DNA of 64,000 bases from Rhodospirillales bacterium (GTDB lineage Bacteria > Pseudomonadota > Alphaproteobacteria > ATCC43930 > CGMCC-115725), in NCBI GenBank assembly GCA_028288725.1, contig JAQGIC010000116.1:1-64000 (forward strand), written 5' to 3'. The position numbers were made by a program, and so were the translations under genes. The notes below the pieces were generated by a model, which did not search any database, was not told the origin of the DNA, and was given only the letters and a program-made list of their open reading frames with translations. Of this stretch, positions 31,839-40,544 are shown one piece after another (position 1 is the stretch's first letter; each line of letters starts with the position of its first letter).

Positions 31839-33782
31839 TCAGATCTCCAGACGGAATCCCACCTCGATCACCTGCTTCTGCGGCAGATGGAAATAGTCGG
31901 CGGCGCGCATCGACATGCGGTGCATGAAGTTGAACGCCTCCCACACGGGGCCGCTCAGCGCCGAATCCTTGGTCCGGCGCACCAAGCTCTCGTGGCCGAC
32001 GTAGTAGTGCAGCGTGTCCCGGCAGAAATCCAAGCCCAGCTTGTGGCAGGCCCTCAGTGCGGCCGGGATGTCGGCACGCTGCATGAAGCCGATGCGCACG
32101 CTGACACGATGGAAGCCGTGGCCCAGCTCCTGGATTTCCAGCCGCTCGGCCACCGGTACGCGCGGCCGGCGCGTCGGCAGGACCGTCAGCAGGATGACAT
32201 GTTCGTGCAGCACCCGGTTATGCTCGATGTGATGCAGGATCATCGGCGAGGCGCGCTCGGACATGCGCGTCACGAAGATGCCGCAGCCGGGCAGGCGGGC
32301 GACCAGCATGTTGTCGACCTGCGCCATGAAATCGGCGAAGGGCATGGAATCCTCGCTCAGCCGCTTCTGCACCTCGATGTTGCCCAGGCGCCAGGACAGC
32401 ATGATGAAGCAGACGCCGCCGCCGATCGCCAGCGGCAGCCAGCCGCCTTCGGTCAGCTTGGTCGCATTGGCGGCGAAGAAGGTCGCGTCGATCGCGGCGA
32501 ACACCATGATCAGCGGCCAGGCGGCGAAGGGCGGCCAATGCCATTTGTCGCGCATGACCCGATAGAGCAGGATCGTCGTGATCAGCATGGTGCCCGACAC
32601 GGCGATGCCATAGGCCGATGCCAGCGCATCCGAGCTTTTGAACAGCACGACCACGATCAAGGTCGCGATCATCAGCAACCAATTGACCAGCGCGATATAG
32701 ATCTGGCCATAGGCATGGATGGAGGTCGGCACCACCGGCATGCGCGGCGACAGGCGCATCTGGATCGCCTGGCGGGTCAGCGAGAACACGCCGGAAATCA
32801 GCGCCTGACTGGCGATCACCGTCGCCATCGCGGCCAGCACGATCATCGGCGCCAGCGCCCAGCCGGGGACCATCTTGTAGAACGGATTGTCGACCGCTTC
32901 CGGATGCTCGAGCATCAGGGCGCCCTGACCGAAATAGCACAGCAGAAGCGACGGCATGACCAGCCCGTACCAGGCGCGGCGGATCGCGGTGGCGCCGACA
33001 TGGCCCATGTCGGCGTAAAGCGCCTCGCCGCCGGTCAGGGCCAGAAACACGGCGCCGAACACGGCGAACGAGACGGCCGGATCGTCCGCCAGGAAATTGT
33101 AGGCCTGGCGCGGATCGAGGGCCAGCAGGATCCCCGGGGCGTGGATGATGCTGATGATGCCGAACACCGATATCGCGCCGAACCACACGCACATGATCGG
33201 CCCGAACAGGCGGCCGATTTCCGCCGTGCCCCGGCGCTGGATCAGGAACAGTCCGACCAGTATCACCAGGGTCAGCGGGATGACCCAGGGTTCGAGCGCC
33301 GGTGCGATGACCTTGATGCCTTCGAGCGCCGACAGCACCGAGATGGCCGGCGTGATGACGCCGTCGCCATAGAGCAGCGCCGCGCCCGCGACGCCCAGCA
33401 GCACCAGGATCGGCAGCCGGCGCTTGACGTCGCCCTTGGCGATGACGAGGGACAGCAGCGCCAGAATGCCGCCCTCGCCCTCATTGTCGGCGCGCAACAC
33501 AATGGCGACATATTTGAAGGCGACGATCAGCGTCAAGGCCCAGAACACCAGGCTGACGATGCCCAGCACGTCCTCGGGTGTCGGCACGGCATCGCCGGTC
33601 GCCTTGAGGGCGACCTGCAAGGCGTAGAGCGGCGAGGTGCCGATATCGCCGAACACGATGCCCAGCGCGGTCAGCGCCGCCAGCCACCAGGGGCCGTGCG
33701 CGCTGTGACTTTGGCTGTCGGCGTCCAGGGCGTGAAGCTCGTGTGCGGCCGCCGACTGGCGGGCGAGAGTATCGGTGCTCAT
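31839..33782 (-). CDS. kup: Low-affinity potassium uptake protein Kup
   Basis: A 647-residue KUP/HAK potassium:proton symporter with about twelve helices. Family motifs include A-L-G-I-V-F-G-D-I-G-T-S-P-L-Y-A-L near residue 40, L-L-Y-G-D-G-V-I-T-P-A-I-S-V-L-S-A and T-G-G-E-A-L-Y-A-D-M-G-H. A cytosolic tail of about 180 residues ends the protein. Kup supplies K+ at ordinary concentrations. The window also holds the high-affinity kdpFABC system. The gene seems monocistronic. The 183-base gap upstream (33783-33965) shows no motif I can name. Confidence 0.93.
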   Translation of the reverse strand: MSTDTLARQSAAAHELHALDADSQSHSAHGPWWLAALTALGIVFGDIGTSPLYALQVALKATGDAVPTPEDVLGIVSLVFWALTLIVAFKYVAIVLRADNEGEGGILALLSLVIAKGDVKRRLPILVLLGVAGAALLYGDGVITPAISVLSALEGIKVIAPALEPWVIPLTLVILVGLFLIQRRGTAEIGRLFGPIMCVWFGAISVFGIISIIHAPGILLALDPRQAYNFLADDPAVSFAVFGAVFLALTGGEALYADMGHVGATAIRRAWYGLVMPSLLLCYFGQGALMLEHPEAVDNPFYKMVPGWALAPMIVLAAMATVIASQALISGVFSLTRQAIQMRLSPRMPVVPTSIHAYGQIYIALVNWLLMIATLIVVVLFKSSDALASAYGIAVSGTMLITTILLYRVMRDKWHWPPFAAWPLIMVFAAIDATFFAANATKLTEGGWLPLAIGGGVCFIMLSWRLGNIEVQKRLSEDSMPFADFMAQVDNMLVARLPGCGIFVTRMSERASPMILHHIEHNRVLHEHVILLTVLPTRRPRVPVAERLEIQELGHGFHRVSVRIGFMQRADIPAALRACHKLGLDFCRDTLHYYVGHESLVRRTKDSALSGPVWEAFNFMHRMSMRAADYFHLPQKQVIEVGFRLEI

Positions 33783-33965
33783 GTAATTTCGCGATCCTCA
33801 GGACGCGCGGAAGATGCTCGGCCGCGGCAACTTAGCGCCAGCGTGCGCTGCATCATAGCCCGTTCACACGTCGGTTTCATTGCCTCAAACGGGCGTTCTC
33901 GGATCTTTTCTTTCGCATCGCCGCCATATGGCGTTGTTTCGGCTCGTTTGTCCCGCGTTGCGTGA

Positions 33966-34616
33966 TCACCGGCGCCGGGCGAGCATCAAACCGTCGCCGA
34001 TGGGCAGCAGGCTCATATCGACCCGTTCATCCGCATGAATCTTGGCATTGAGCATGCGCAGCGCCAGGGTGTCCGGCTGCATGTCGGTCATGTCGGCCAC
34101 GGCACCGCTCCACAGCATATTATCGAGCGCCAGCACGCCGCCCGGCCGGACCAGCTTCAGGCAGGCCTCGTAATAGGCATCGTAATTCGTCTTGTCGGCA
34201 TCGATGAAGGCCAGATCGAAGCTGTCGGGCGCGAACCCGGCGAGCGTGTCCAGCGCCGGTCCCAGATGCAGCCGGATCTTGGCCTGGACGCCGGCCTCGT
34301 CCCAATAGCGCCGGCCGATATCGGTCCAGCCGCGATCGACGTCGCAGGCGTCCAACCGCCCGTCCGGCGGCAGCGCCAGGGCCATGGCGAGCGCCGAATA
34401 GCCGGTGAAGGTGCCGATCTCCAGCACTCGGCGGGCGCCCAGCATGCCGACCAGGAACCCCAGGAACTGGCCTTGATCCGGGCCGATCTGCATGCCGGCG
34501 GCCGGCAATTGGCGCGTCTCCTCGCGCAGGCGGGCCTGCAAGGCGGTCTCGCGCGTTCCGACCGCGATGACATAGTCGTCGGCTGCCTTGCCCCAGAACG
34601 TGATCTGCTTCGCCAT
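33966..34616 (-). CDS. O-methyltransferase (CCoAOMT/COMT-like, SAM-dependent)
   Basis: A 216-residue class I methyltransferase. The SAM motif V-L-E-I-G-T-F-T-G-Y-S-A-L, the acidic D-A-C-D-V-D-R and the metal-site motif L-A-F-I-D-A-D-K-T-N-Y are those of the small bacterial catechol/caffeoyl-CoA-type O-methyltransferases. The acceptor is probably a catechol-like or related small molecule, but cannot be named. The gene begins 25 bases after the stop of the phosphodiesterase gene on the same strand and may be the last gene of that operon. Confidence 0.83.
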   Translation of the reverse strand: MAKQITFWGKAADDYVIAVGTRETALQARLREETRQLPAAGMQIGPDQGQFLGFLVGMLGARRVLEIGTFTGYSALAMALALPPDGRLDACDVDRGWTDIGRRYWDEAGVQAKIRLHLGPALDTLAGFAPDSFDLAFIDADKTNYDAYYEACLKLVRPGGVLALDNMLWSGAVADMTDMQPDTLALRMLNAKIHADERVDMSLLPIGDGLMLARRR

Positions 34617-34641
34617 ATGCGCCCCTTCGGTTGCCGCGAGC

Positions 34642-35457
34642 TTAGTCGATCAGCACGCCATTCTCGAAGAACGGAAACGGCCCGGGCCAATCGCCGACCG
34701 CGGCGGTATGGCTGATCAGACCCGCGGACGGCTGGTACCAATGCAATTGATAGCCGGGCGGTTCCAGGCTGAAGGCCGAGGGCGCGTCGGGCCGCAGATC
34801 GAGGGCGACCGAATGGGCGGTCGCTGGCGCGGTCGAGGCGAGCGTGCCGGCGAAGCGGGTCTGGATCGCCCGGTGCAGATGGCCGGACAGCACGCGCTCG
34901 ACTTGGACGTGCCGGCCGATCACGCCGGCCAAGCCCGCCGCATCCTCCAGCCCGATCTTGTCCATATGGCCGATTCCGGTGGTGAAGGGTGGGTGATGCA
35001 CCGCGACGAGGGTCGGCCGGTCCGGCTGTTCAGCGAGGCGCCGGTCGAGCCAATCGAGCTGGGCCGCGCCGAGCCGGCCGCCGCCCTGGCCGTCGATCAG
35101 GCTGTCGAGCGCCAGGAGGCGCAGGGGGAAGTCCTCGATGGCATAGTGAATGTGCCCGTCCGTGCCCAGGTAGCGATGGTCGGGGAAGCCCGCCCGCAAG
35201 GGCGCGCGTGCGTCGTGATTGCCGGGCATCAGGAACAAAGGCAGGCGGATCGACGACAAGATCTCGCGCAGCAGGCCATATTCCTCGGGCCGGCCGGCAT
35301 CGACCAGGTCGCCGGTGACCAGGACCAGGTCGGGCGCCGGCGACACGGCCAGCACGGCCCTGACCGCCGTCTCGAGGCATTGCGCCGTATCGACCTTGCG
35401 ATAGGCCAGCCGACCGCGCGGCTTGATATGCAGGTCGGTGATCTGGGCGAGCAGCAT
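34642..35457 (-). CDS. Calcineurin-like metallophosphoesterase (cAMP/glycerophosphodiester phosphodiesterase type)
   Basis: A 271-residue protein with the complete metallophosphoesterase motif set: I-T-D-L-H (D8, H10), V-T-G-D-L-V-D, P-G-N-H-D, V-H-H-P-P-F and S-G-H-L-H. This layout is shared by CpdA and the GpdQ group, which hydrolyse cyclic nucleotides or glycerophosphodiesters. It starts three bases after the stop of an ABC ATPase gene, as the last or next-to-last gene of an ABC operon. I therefore suspect it cleaves an imported phosphodiester. CpdA-type cAMP turnover is the alternative. Confidence 0.82.
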   Translation of the reverse strand: MLLAQITDLHIKPRGRLAYRKVDTAQCLETAVRAVLAVSPAPDLVLVTGDLVDAGRPEEYGLLREILSSIRLPLFLMPGNHDARAPLRAGFPDHRYLGTDGHIHYAIEDFPLRLLALDSLIDGQGGGRLGAAQLDWLDRRLAEQPDRPTLVAVHHPPFTTGIGHMDKIGLEDAAGLAGVIGRHVQVERVLSGHLHRAIQTRFAGTLASTAPATAHSVALDLRPDAPSAFSLEPPGYQLHWYQPSAGLISHTAAVGDWPGPFPFFENGVLID

Positions 35458-35460
35458 GCG

Positions 35461-36498
35461 TTACCTCCGGGCGAGCACGATGAGGGCGGCGGGATCGAGC
35501 GCCAATGCGACGATCGTCCCGGGCACGGGCGCCTCGCGCGCGCCGACATCGACCGTGATCAGGCGATCGCCCACGACCGTCACGGCCAGCCGGGTGCGGT
35601 CGCCCAGGAATTGCGCCGCCTGTACGGTCGCGGCAAGGCAGCCGGGTGCCGCCGGTTCGGCGGCAAGCGCCGCCGCGTCGGGGCGGATCACGACATCGAC
35701 CGCGCCGTCGGCTCCGGCCCAGGGCAGCATGGCGCCGGCGACGCTCAGCATGCCACCGGCGATCTCGCCGGGCAGCGGGCTGGTCGTGCCGATGAATTCG
35801 GCAACGAAACGATCGGCCGGCGCAAACCAGATGTCCTGCGGACTGCCGATCTGGGCGATGCGGCCCTTGCTCATGACCACGATCCGATCGCCCAGCGCCA
35901 TGGCCTCGGCCTGGTCGTGGGTTACATAGACGGTGGTAATGCCGAGCCCGCGCAGCAGGCTGTCGATCTCGACCCTCAGCTGCTCGCGCAGCTTGGCGTC
36001 GAGCGCCGTCAGCGGTTCGTCGAGCAGCAGCACGTCGGGCTTGACCGCGATGGCGCGCGCCAGCGCCACGCGCTGGCGCTGGCCGCCGGACAATTGCCCG
36101 ATCGCCCGGTCGCGCAGCTCCGCGATCCGCATCATGTCGAGCATGTCGCCGACCCGCCGGCGCCGTTCCGTCGAAGCCACGCCGCGGATCTTCAGGCCAT
36201 AACCGATATTCTCGGCCACGCTCATGTTCGGGAACAGGGCATAGGACTGGAACACCATGCCGACATTGCGCCGCTCGATCGGCAGGTCGGTGACGTCGCG
36301 CGCGCCGAACCGGACGCGGCCGCCTGCGTCGGGGAGCTCCAGCCCCGCGATCAGGCGCAGCGTCGTGGTCTTGCCTCAGCCGGACGGGCCCAGCAGCACG
36401 ATCGTCTCGCCCGCACGGATGGCGAGATCGAGCGGTTCCAGCACCTGGGTCCGGCCATAGTGCTTGGCGCAGGCGTCGAGGCGGATCGGCACGGTCAT
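35461..36498 (-). pseudogene. ABC transporter ATPase (PotA/FbpC type) interrupted by TGA in Walker A
   Basis: The gene starts at ATG 36498, overlapping the permease stop, and would encode 345 residues. Codons 1-40 read to I-V-L-L-G-P-S-G. Codon 41 is TGA (36376-36378) exactly where the family has Cys or Ala, and the frame continues G-K-T-T-T-L-R-L-I-A-G. All later motifs are intact: V-F-Q-S-Y-A-L-F-P, L-S-G-G-Q-R-Q-R-V-A-L-A-R-A, L-L-L-D-E-P, H-D-Q-A-E-A-M, and a TOBE domain. A single third-base change (TGC to TGA) explains it. It is either a recent nonsense mutation, a sequencing error or readthrough. Without readthrough the transporter lacks its motor. Confidence 0.85.
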
Positions 36499-37319
36499 AC
36501 GGTGTCCTCGGGAAGGGCCTTCATCCGGCGCGGGCGTCCCAGCATCTGCAGCGCCACCAGCAACGGCACGATCAGCACGAAGAAGACCAGCGTATAGGCG
36601 CTGCCGATTTCCAGCCGCAGCGAGGCATAGGCATCGGCCAATCCCACCGGCAGGGTCTTGGTCAGCGGCGTATGCAGCAGCCAGGTCAGATTGAACTCGC
36701 CGATCGAGAGCGTCACGACGGTCAGCGCGCCGGCCAGGATGCCCGAGCGGCAATTGGGCAGCACGACGTCGAAGAAGCGCCGGAAGAATCCCGCGCCCAG
36801 GCTGGCGGCCCCCTCTTCCAGCGTCGCGAGATCGCTCGACGCCATTACGGCCAGCACGGCGCGGATCATGAAGGGCAGCGTGAACAGCACATGGCCGGCC
36901 AGGATGAACCAGGCGGTCTGGCGAAAGCCGCCCCAGCCGTTGTAGGCGATGACCATGGCGAGCGCCAGGGCGAGGCCGGGTACTGCGATCGGCAGTACCA
37001 GCGCTTCCTCGGCCAGGCGCGCCAGCCGGCCGGGTGCCCGGGCCAGGCCATAGGCGGCCGGCACGCCGATCAGCAGGGTCACCGCCAGGCAACCGATGGC
37101 GATCTCGATCGACAGCAGGATCGCCGGCCAATAGAGCGTCAGCACCTGACCGACCCAATCGAGCGTCAGGCCGCTTTTCAGGACGCCGGTGAAGATGTTG
37201 CGGGTGACGCCGGCCAGCATGGATTGCAGGATCGGCACGCCCAGAAAACCCGAGACCGCCAAGGTCAGGCCCAGTTGCAGCCAGAAGCCCAGCGAGCGTT
37301 TAGCCGAATTTCGAGCCAT
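36495..37319 (-). CDS. ABC transporter permease, second subunit (Fe3+/polyamine/phosphonate type)
   Basis: ATG 37319 gives 274 residues. GTG 37331, overlapping the previous stop as GTGA, is an alternative start. Six membrane helices and the inner-membrane component loop E-E-G-A-A-S-L-G-A-G-F-F-R-R-F-F-D-V-V-L-P are typical of the PotC/FbpB-like family. It lies between the first permease and the ATPase with overlapping ends. It would form a heterodimer with the first permease. Confidence 0.82.
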   Translation of the reverse strand: MARNSAKRSLGFWLQLGLTLAVSGFLGVPILQSMLAGVTRNIFTGVLKSGLTLDWVGQVLTLYWPAILLSIEIAIGCLAVTLLIGVPAAYGLARAPGRLARLAEEALVLPIAVPGLALALAMVIAYNGWGGFRQTAWFILAGHVLFTLPFMIRAVLAVMASSDLATLEEGAASLGAGFFRRFFDVVLPNCRSGILAGALTVVTLSIGEFNLTWLLHTPLTKTLPVGLADAYASLRLEIGSAYTLVFFVLIVPLLVALQMLGRPRRMKALPEDTV

Positions 37320-37327
37320 ATATCGGA

Positions 37328-38146
37328 TCACCCCGCCGCCGCGACGCCGGCGCCCGCGGCCTGGCGGGCGAGCGCCAAGGCGGCCCAGGTGACGGCACCC
37401 AGCAGCAGGCTCAGGCCCGCGGCGGCGGCCAGATTCACGCCCAGGGTAAATTCCGTGTAGATCACCATCGGCAGCACGTCGATCCGGGTCGCCAGCGTGA
37501 AGGCGGTGCCGAACGCGCCCATCGATGTGGCGAAGCTGACGGCGCCGGCCGCGATCAGGGCTGGCCGGAGCCCCGGCAGAATGACGTCGAGGAACACGCG
37601 CCACGGGCTGGCGCCCAGGCTGCGCGCGGCCTCTTCCAACTGCGGGTCCAGCTTTTCGGCCGACGCCATGACGGTCAGCACCACGCGCGGGATCGAGAAA
37701 TAGACATAGCCCAGGAACAGCCCGGCCATGGAATAGGCGAACACGATCCGCTCGCCGCCCAGCATCTGCGACACCTGGCCGATCATTCCCTGGCGGCCGG
37801 CCAGAAGGATGACCATAAAGCCCACGACCACGCCCGGAAATGCCAGCGGCAGGGTCAGGATCGACACCAGGAACGCACGGCCCGGAAAGCGGTTGCGCGC
37901 CAGGAACAGGCCGGGAATGCCGCCCAGCACCAGGGTCGCGGCGGTGACGGCGATCGACAGGATCAGGGTTTCCGCCAGGCTGGTCAGGTGCCGCGCGTCG
38001 GCGAGCGCCACGCCGTAGCCGGCCCAGCCGTCCGGGCCCTCGCCGCCGGCGATCACCAGCCGGACCAGCGGCAGGACGAAGAAGGCCAGGAAAAAGAGTC
38101 CCGCCGGCAGGATCATCAAGGCCGCGATCATCCTGCCGCGCGGCAT
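37328..38146 (-). CDS. ABC transporter permease, first subunit (PotB-like)
   Basis: ATG 38146 gives 272 residues. It starts one base after the stop codon of the binding-protein gene. Six helices are visible and the EAA loop reads L-E-E-A-A-R-S-L-G-A-S-P-W-R-V-F-L-D-V-I-L-P. This is a standard first permease of iron, polyamine or phosphonate importers. Confidence 0.82.
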   Translation of the reverse strand: MPRGRMIAALMILPAGLFFLAFFVLPLVRLVIAGGEGPDGWAGYGVALADARHLTSLAETLILSIAVTAATLVLGGIPGLFLARNRFPGRAFLVSILTLPLAFPGVVVGFMVILLAGRQGMIGQVSQMLGGERIVFAYSMAGLFLGYVYFSIPRVVLTVMASAEKLDPQLEEAARSLGASPWRVFLDVILPGLRPALIAAGAVSFATSMGAFGTAFTLATRIDVLPMVIYTEFTLGVNLAAAAGLSLLLGAVTWAALALARQAAGAGVAAAG

Positions 38147-38147
38147 G

Positions 38148-39161
38148 CTAGTGAACCTCGGCCTGATAGCGCTCGATGAACGCCTTCTGGGCCGTCGCCA
38201 GCGCCGCCAGATCCAGCGGCTTGGAACGGGCATAGTCGCTGGCCGGCAGGAACTTGGCCGCCAGCTCCGGCGTCAGCACCGAGGCGCGGACCGGGCGCAG
38301 ATAGGCCTGCGCCCAGAGCTGCTGGCCCTTTTCCGACAGCACGAAATCCAGCACCTTCCTGGCGTTCTCCGGATGCGGGTCATGGGCGACCATCGCCATC
38401 ACATAGGGGAAGGTCACGGTGCCTTCGGCCGGAATGACGAACACGACCGGTGCCTTGTCCTTGTACATGGCGCGATAGGCGTCGAAGTCATAGTCGAGCA
38501 GGATCGGAATTTCGCCGGACAGCACGCGGGCATAGGCCGTCTGCTTCGGCACGATCGGCTCGTTCTTGGCCAGCGCCTTGAAATAGGCGATCGAGGGTTC
38601 GTAATTCTTGTAATTGCCGCCCATCGCCTCGTTGACCGCGGTGGCGCCGACGAAGCCGACGGCGGCGCTGGTCGGGTCCAGATAGCCCACCATGCCCTTG
38701 TACTCGGGCTTCAACAGGTCCTTCCAGGATTGCGGCACGGGCTTGCCGCCCAGCGCGTCCTTGTTGACCATGAAGCCCAACGTCCCGCTGTGGATGGTGA
38801 ACCAATAGCCGTCCGCGTCTTTGAGGTCGGCCGGCAGCTCGTCGAAGCCCTTGGGCTTGTAGGGCTGGGTCAGGCCCTGATCCTTGGCCTGGATGCCGAC
38901 CTGGCCGCCCAGATAGAGCACGTCGGCGACCGGATTGGCCTTCTCGGCGATGACGGCGGCGATCGCCTGCCCGCTGTTCTTGTTGTCGAACGGCACGCTG
39001 ATGCCGGTCGCGTCCTTGATCGCCTTGATCTGGGCCGCCCAATCGGCCCATTCCGGCGGGCAATTATAGCAGATCGCGGTTTCCTCGGCTTGGGCCGTCC
39101 CCGTAAGCCGGGTCAGCAACGCACCGGCGATGACCAGCGCGCCCAGGCTTTGTTTCAGCAT
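38148..39161 (-). CDS. ABC transporter extracellular solute-binding protein (family 1, AfuA/PhnS-like)
   Basis: ATG 39161 lies eight bases after AAGGGGAG. The in-frame GTG at 39170 would be too close to it. The 337-residue precursor has a signal peptide ending near G-T-A-Q-A. Downstream I see C-Y-N-C-P-P-E-W-A-D-W (two Cys close together), G-Y-L-D-P-T-S-A-A-V and L-L-D-Y-D-F-D-A-Y. The fold is that of Fe3+, polyamine or 2-aminoethylphosphonate binding proteins. The phosphodiesterase at the end of the operon makes a phosphorylated ligand plausible. Confidence 0.8.
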   Translation of the reverse strand: MLKQSLGALVIAGALLTRLTGTAQAEETAICYNCPPEWADWAAQIKAIKDATGISVPFDNKNSGQAIAAVIAEKANPVADVLYLGGQVGIQAKDQGLTQPYKPKGFDELPADLKDADGYWFTIHSGTLGFMVNKDALGGKPVPQSWKDLLKPEYKGMVGYLDPTSAAVGFVGATAVNEAMGGNYKNYEPSIAYFKALAKNEPIVPKQTAYARVLSGEIPILLDYDFDAYRAMYKDKAPVVFVIPAEGTVTFPYVMAMVAHDPHPENARKVLDFVLSEKGQQLWAQAYLRPVRASVLTPELAAKFLPASDYARSKPLDLAALATAQKAFIERYQAEVH

Positions 39162-39179
39162 GTCCGTCACTCCCCTTTT

Positions 39180-40199
39180 TCAGCGTCCCGGCGGCAGCGA
39201 TCCGCCGGGACGCAGTTCGTATGGCAGCAGAATCCGTTCGGGTGCGGCGCCCTCGATGCGCGCCAGCAGATGCAGGAAGGCGCGGCGGCCCATCTCGTGG
39301 CTCGGCTGCGCGATCGTGGCCAGGCTGGGTGCCGTCAGCCGGCCGACCGGGATGCCGTCGAACCCGACGATGGCGACGTCGTCCGGCACGCGCAGACCGG
39401 CCTCGCGCAGCAGCGCCATGACGCGCAGCGCCAGCAGGTCGGTCGAGCAGAACAGGCCGGTCGGCCGGTCCGGGCCGGTCAGGAGCCGTCTGGTCGGCCC
39501 ATCGACCTCGGGCGCGTCGAAACCCAGTTCGATCAGGGCGACCTGGCTCAATCCGGCCTCGGCCAGGGCCTCGCCGAAACCGCGGTAGCGCTGCTTGGAC
39601 CGGTCCGACGCGGCAAAGCGTCCGGCGACCATGGCCAGCCGGGTGCGGCCGGCCGCGATCAGCGCGCGGGTGGCGTCGCGCCCCGCGGCGATATTGTCGA
39701 TGGTGGCGCTCGACCGATCGGCCCGATCCGGCTGGTTATAGACCAGCACATAGGGCATGCCCTCGCGGTCCAGGCCGTCGAGCGTGGCGCTCCGGTCGGC
39801 ATCCGCCACGGTCAGGACCAGCCCGCCGACGCGATGCGACAGCAGATGCTCGATCGCTTGGTTCTCGCGCTCGGCTTCATAGGCGCTCGACGCGATCAGC
39901 ACGGACCAGCCGGCCTCGCGGGCCGCATCCTGGATGCCGGCGACGCTTTCGGCGAAGACGGGATTGGCCAGGCTCGGCACCAGCACGCCGACGGTGCGGC
40001 TGGTGCCGGCGCGCAATTCCCGACCGGTGCGGTTGGCCCGAAAGCCCAGCGCCTGCACCGCCGCCTGAACCTTCTTCGCCGTTTCGGACGCGATCGGCGC
40101 GCGACCGTTCAAGGCGCGCGATACGGTCGCGATCGACACCCCGGCCTCGGCCGCGACGTCGCGAATGGTCGGTTTGGAAGATGCTGCCCGGGTCCGCAT
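39180..40199 (-). CDS. LacI-family transcriptional regulator
   Basis: ATG 40199 gives 339 residues. The LacI helix-turn-helix is clear (T-I-R-D-V-A-A-E-A-G-V-S-I-A-T-V-S-R-A-L-N-G, residues about 11-32). The hinge and a periplasmic-binding-like effector domain follow (V-G-V-L-V-P-S-L-A-N-P-V-F-A, then V-G-F-D-G-I-P-V-G). It heads the ABC/phosphodiesterase operon and should respond to its substrate or product. A LacI-type box lies 45 bases upstream. Its last codons form a 12-bp perfect stem (39183-39194 and 39202-39213). Confidence 0.87.
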   Translation of the reverse strand: MRTRAASSKPTIRDVAAEAGVSIATVSRALNGRAPIASETAKKVQAAVQALGFRANRTGRELRAGTSRTVGVLVPSLANPVFAESVAGIQDAAREAGWSVLIASSAYEAERENQAIEHLLSHRVGGLVLTVADADRSATLDGLDREGMPYVLVYNQPDRADRSSATIDNIAAGRDATRALIAAGRTRLAMVAGRFAASDRSKQRYRGFGEALAEAGLSQVALIELGFDAPEVDGPTRRLLTGPDRPTGLFCSTDLLALRVMALLREAGLRVPDDVAIVGFDGIPVGRLTAPSLATIAQPSHEMGRRAFLHLLARIEGAAPERILLPYELRPGGSLPPGR

Positions 40200-40244
40200 G
40201 GGAGCGCACTCTAAGGTCGATCGATGACTCTGAGATGACGAACT

Positions 40245-40256
40245 GAAAACGTTTAC
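40245..40256. promoter_or_regulatory. LacI-type operator (GAAAACGTTTAC)
   Basis: GAAAACGTTTAC is one base from the perfect LacI-family palindrome with central CG and lies upstream of the LacI gene. It overlaps the first codons of the SDR remnant, so it could also be chance coding sequence. Confidence 0.45.
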
Positions 40257-40449
40257 GACGACGCCAAGGCTGCCGCGGTCTGTGCGGGTGCCGACGCGCT
40301 CACGCCGGAGGATATCGCCGATGCCGTCCATCGGGTGGCGAGCCGGCCGGCGCGGCTCAACGTCGATACCCTGGAGATCATGCCGGACCCTGGAGATCAT
40401 GCCGGTCTGCCAGGCCTCGGGCCCGCTCGCGATCAAACGACAAGGTTAA
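40251..40449 (+). pseudogene. Remnant of a short-chain dehydrogenase gene with a 19-bp tandem duplication
   Basis: The frame reads V-Y-D-D-A-K-A-A-A-V-C, L-T-P-E-D-I-A-D-A-V, then R-P-A-R-L-N-V-D-T-L-E-I-M-P, the standard C-terminus of YdfG-type SDRs. ACCCTGGAGATCATGCCGG then occurs twice in tandem (40368-40386 and 40387-40405). The second copy shifts the frame, in which V-C-Q-A-S-G-P-L-A-I-K-R-Q-G and TAA follow. No N-terminal part exists upstream, where the LacI gene begins. About 55 codons of a lost gene remain. Confidence 0.75.
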
Positions 40450-40544
40450 TTTAATCTTGCTCAGGCTTGCTCTCGATCGTGATCTCTGGTTTCAATCGCG
40501 ATGACGCGCACAGTTTTGCTATGTGCGCGCTCGAGGGTAAGCAC

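Noticed and set aside
36376-36378. Selenocysteine at the TGA codon of the ABC ATPase
   Set aside because: No family precedent for Sec in Walker A and no obvious SECIS-like stem just downstream. A nonsense change or base error is far simpler.
34588-36597. A 669-codon plus-strand frame across the phosphodiesterase and ATPase genes
   Set aside because: Antisense artefact of codon bias. The minus-strand genes carry complete motifs.
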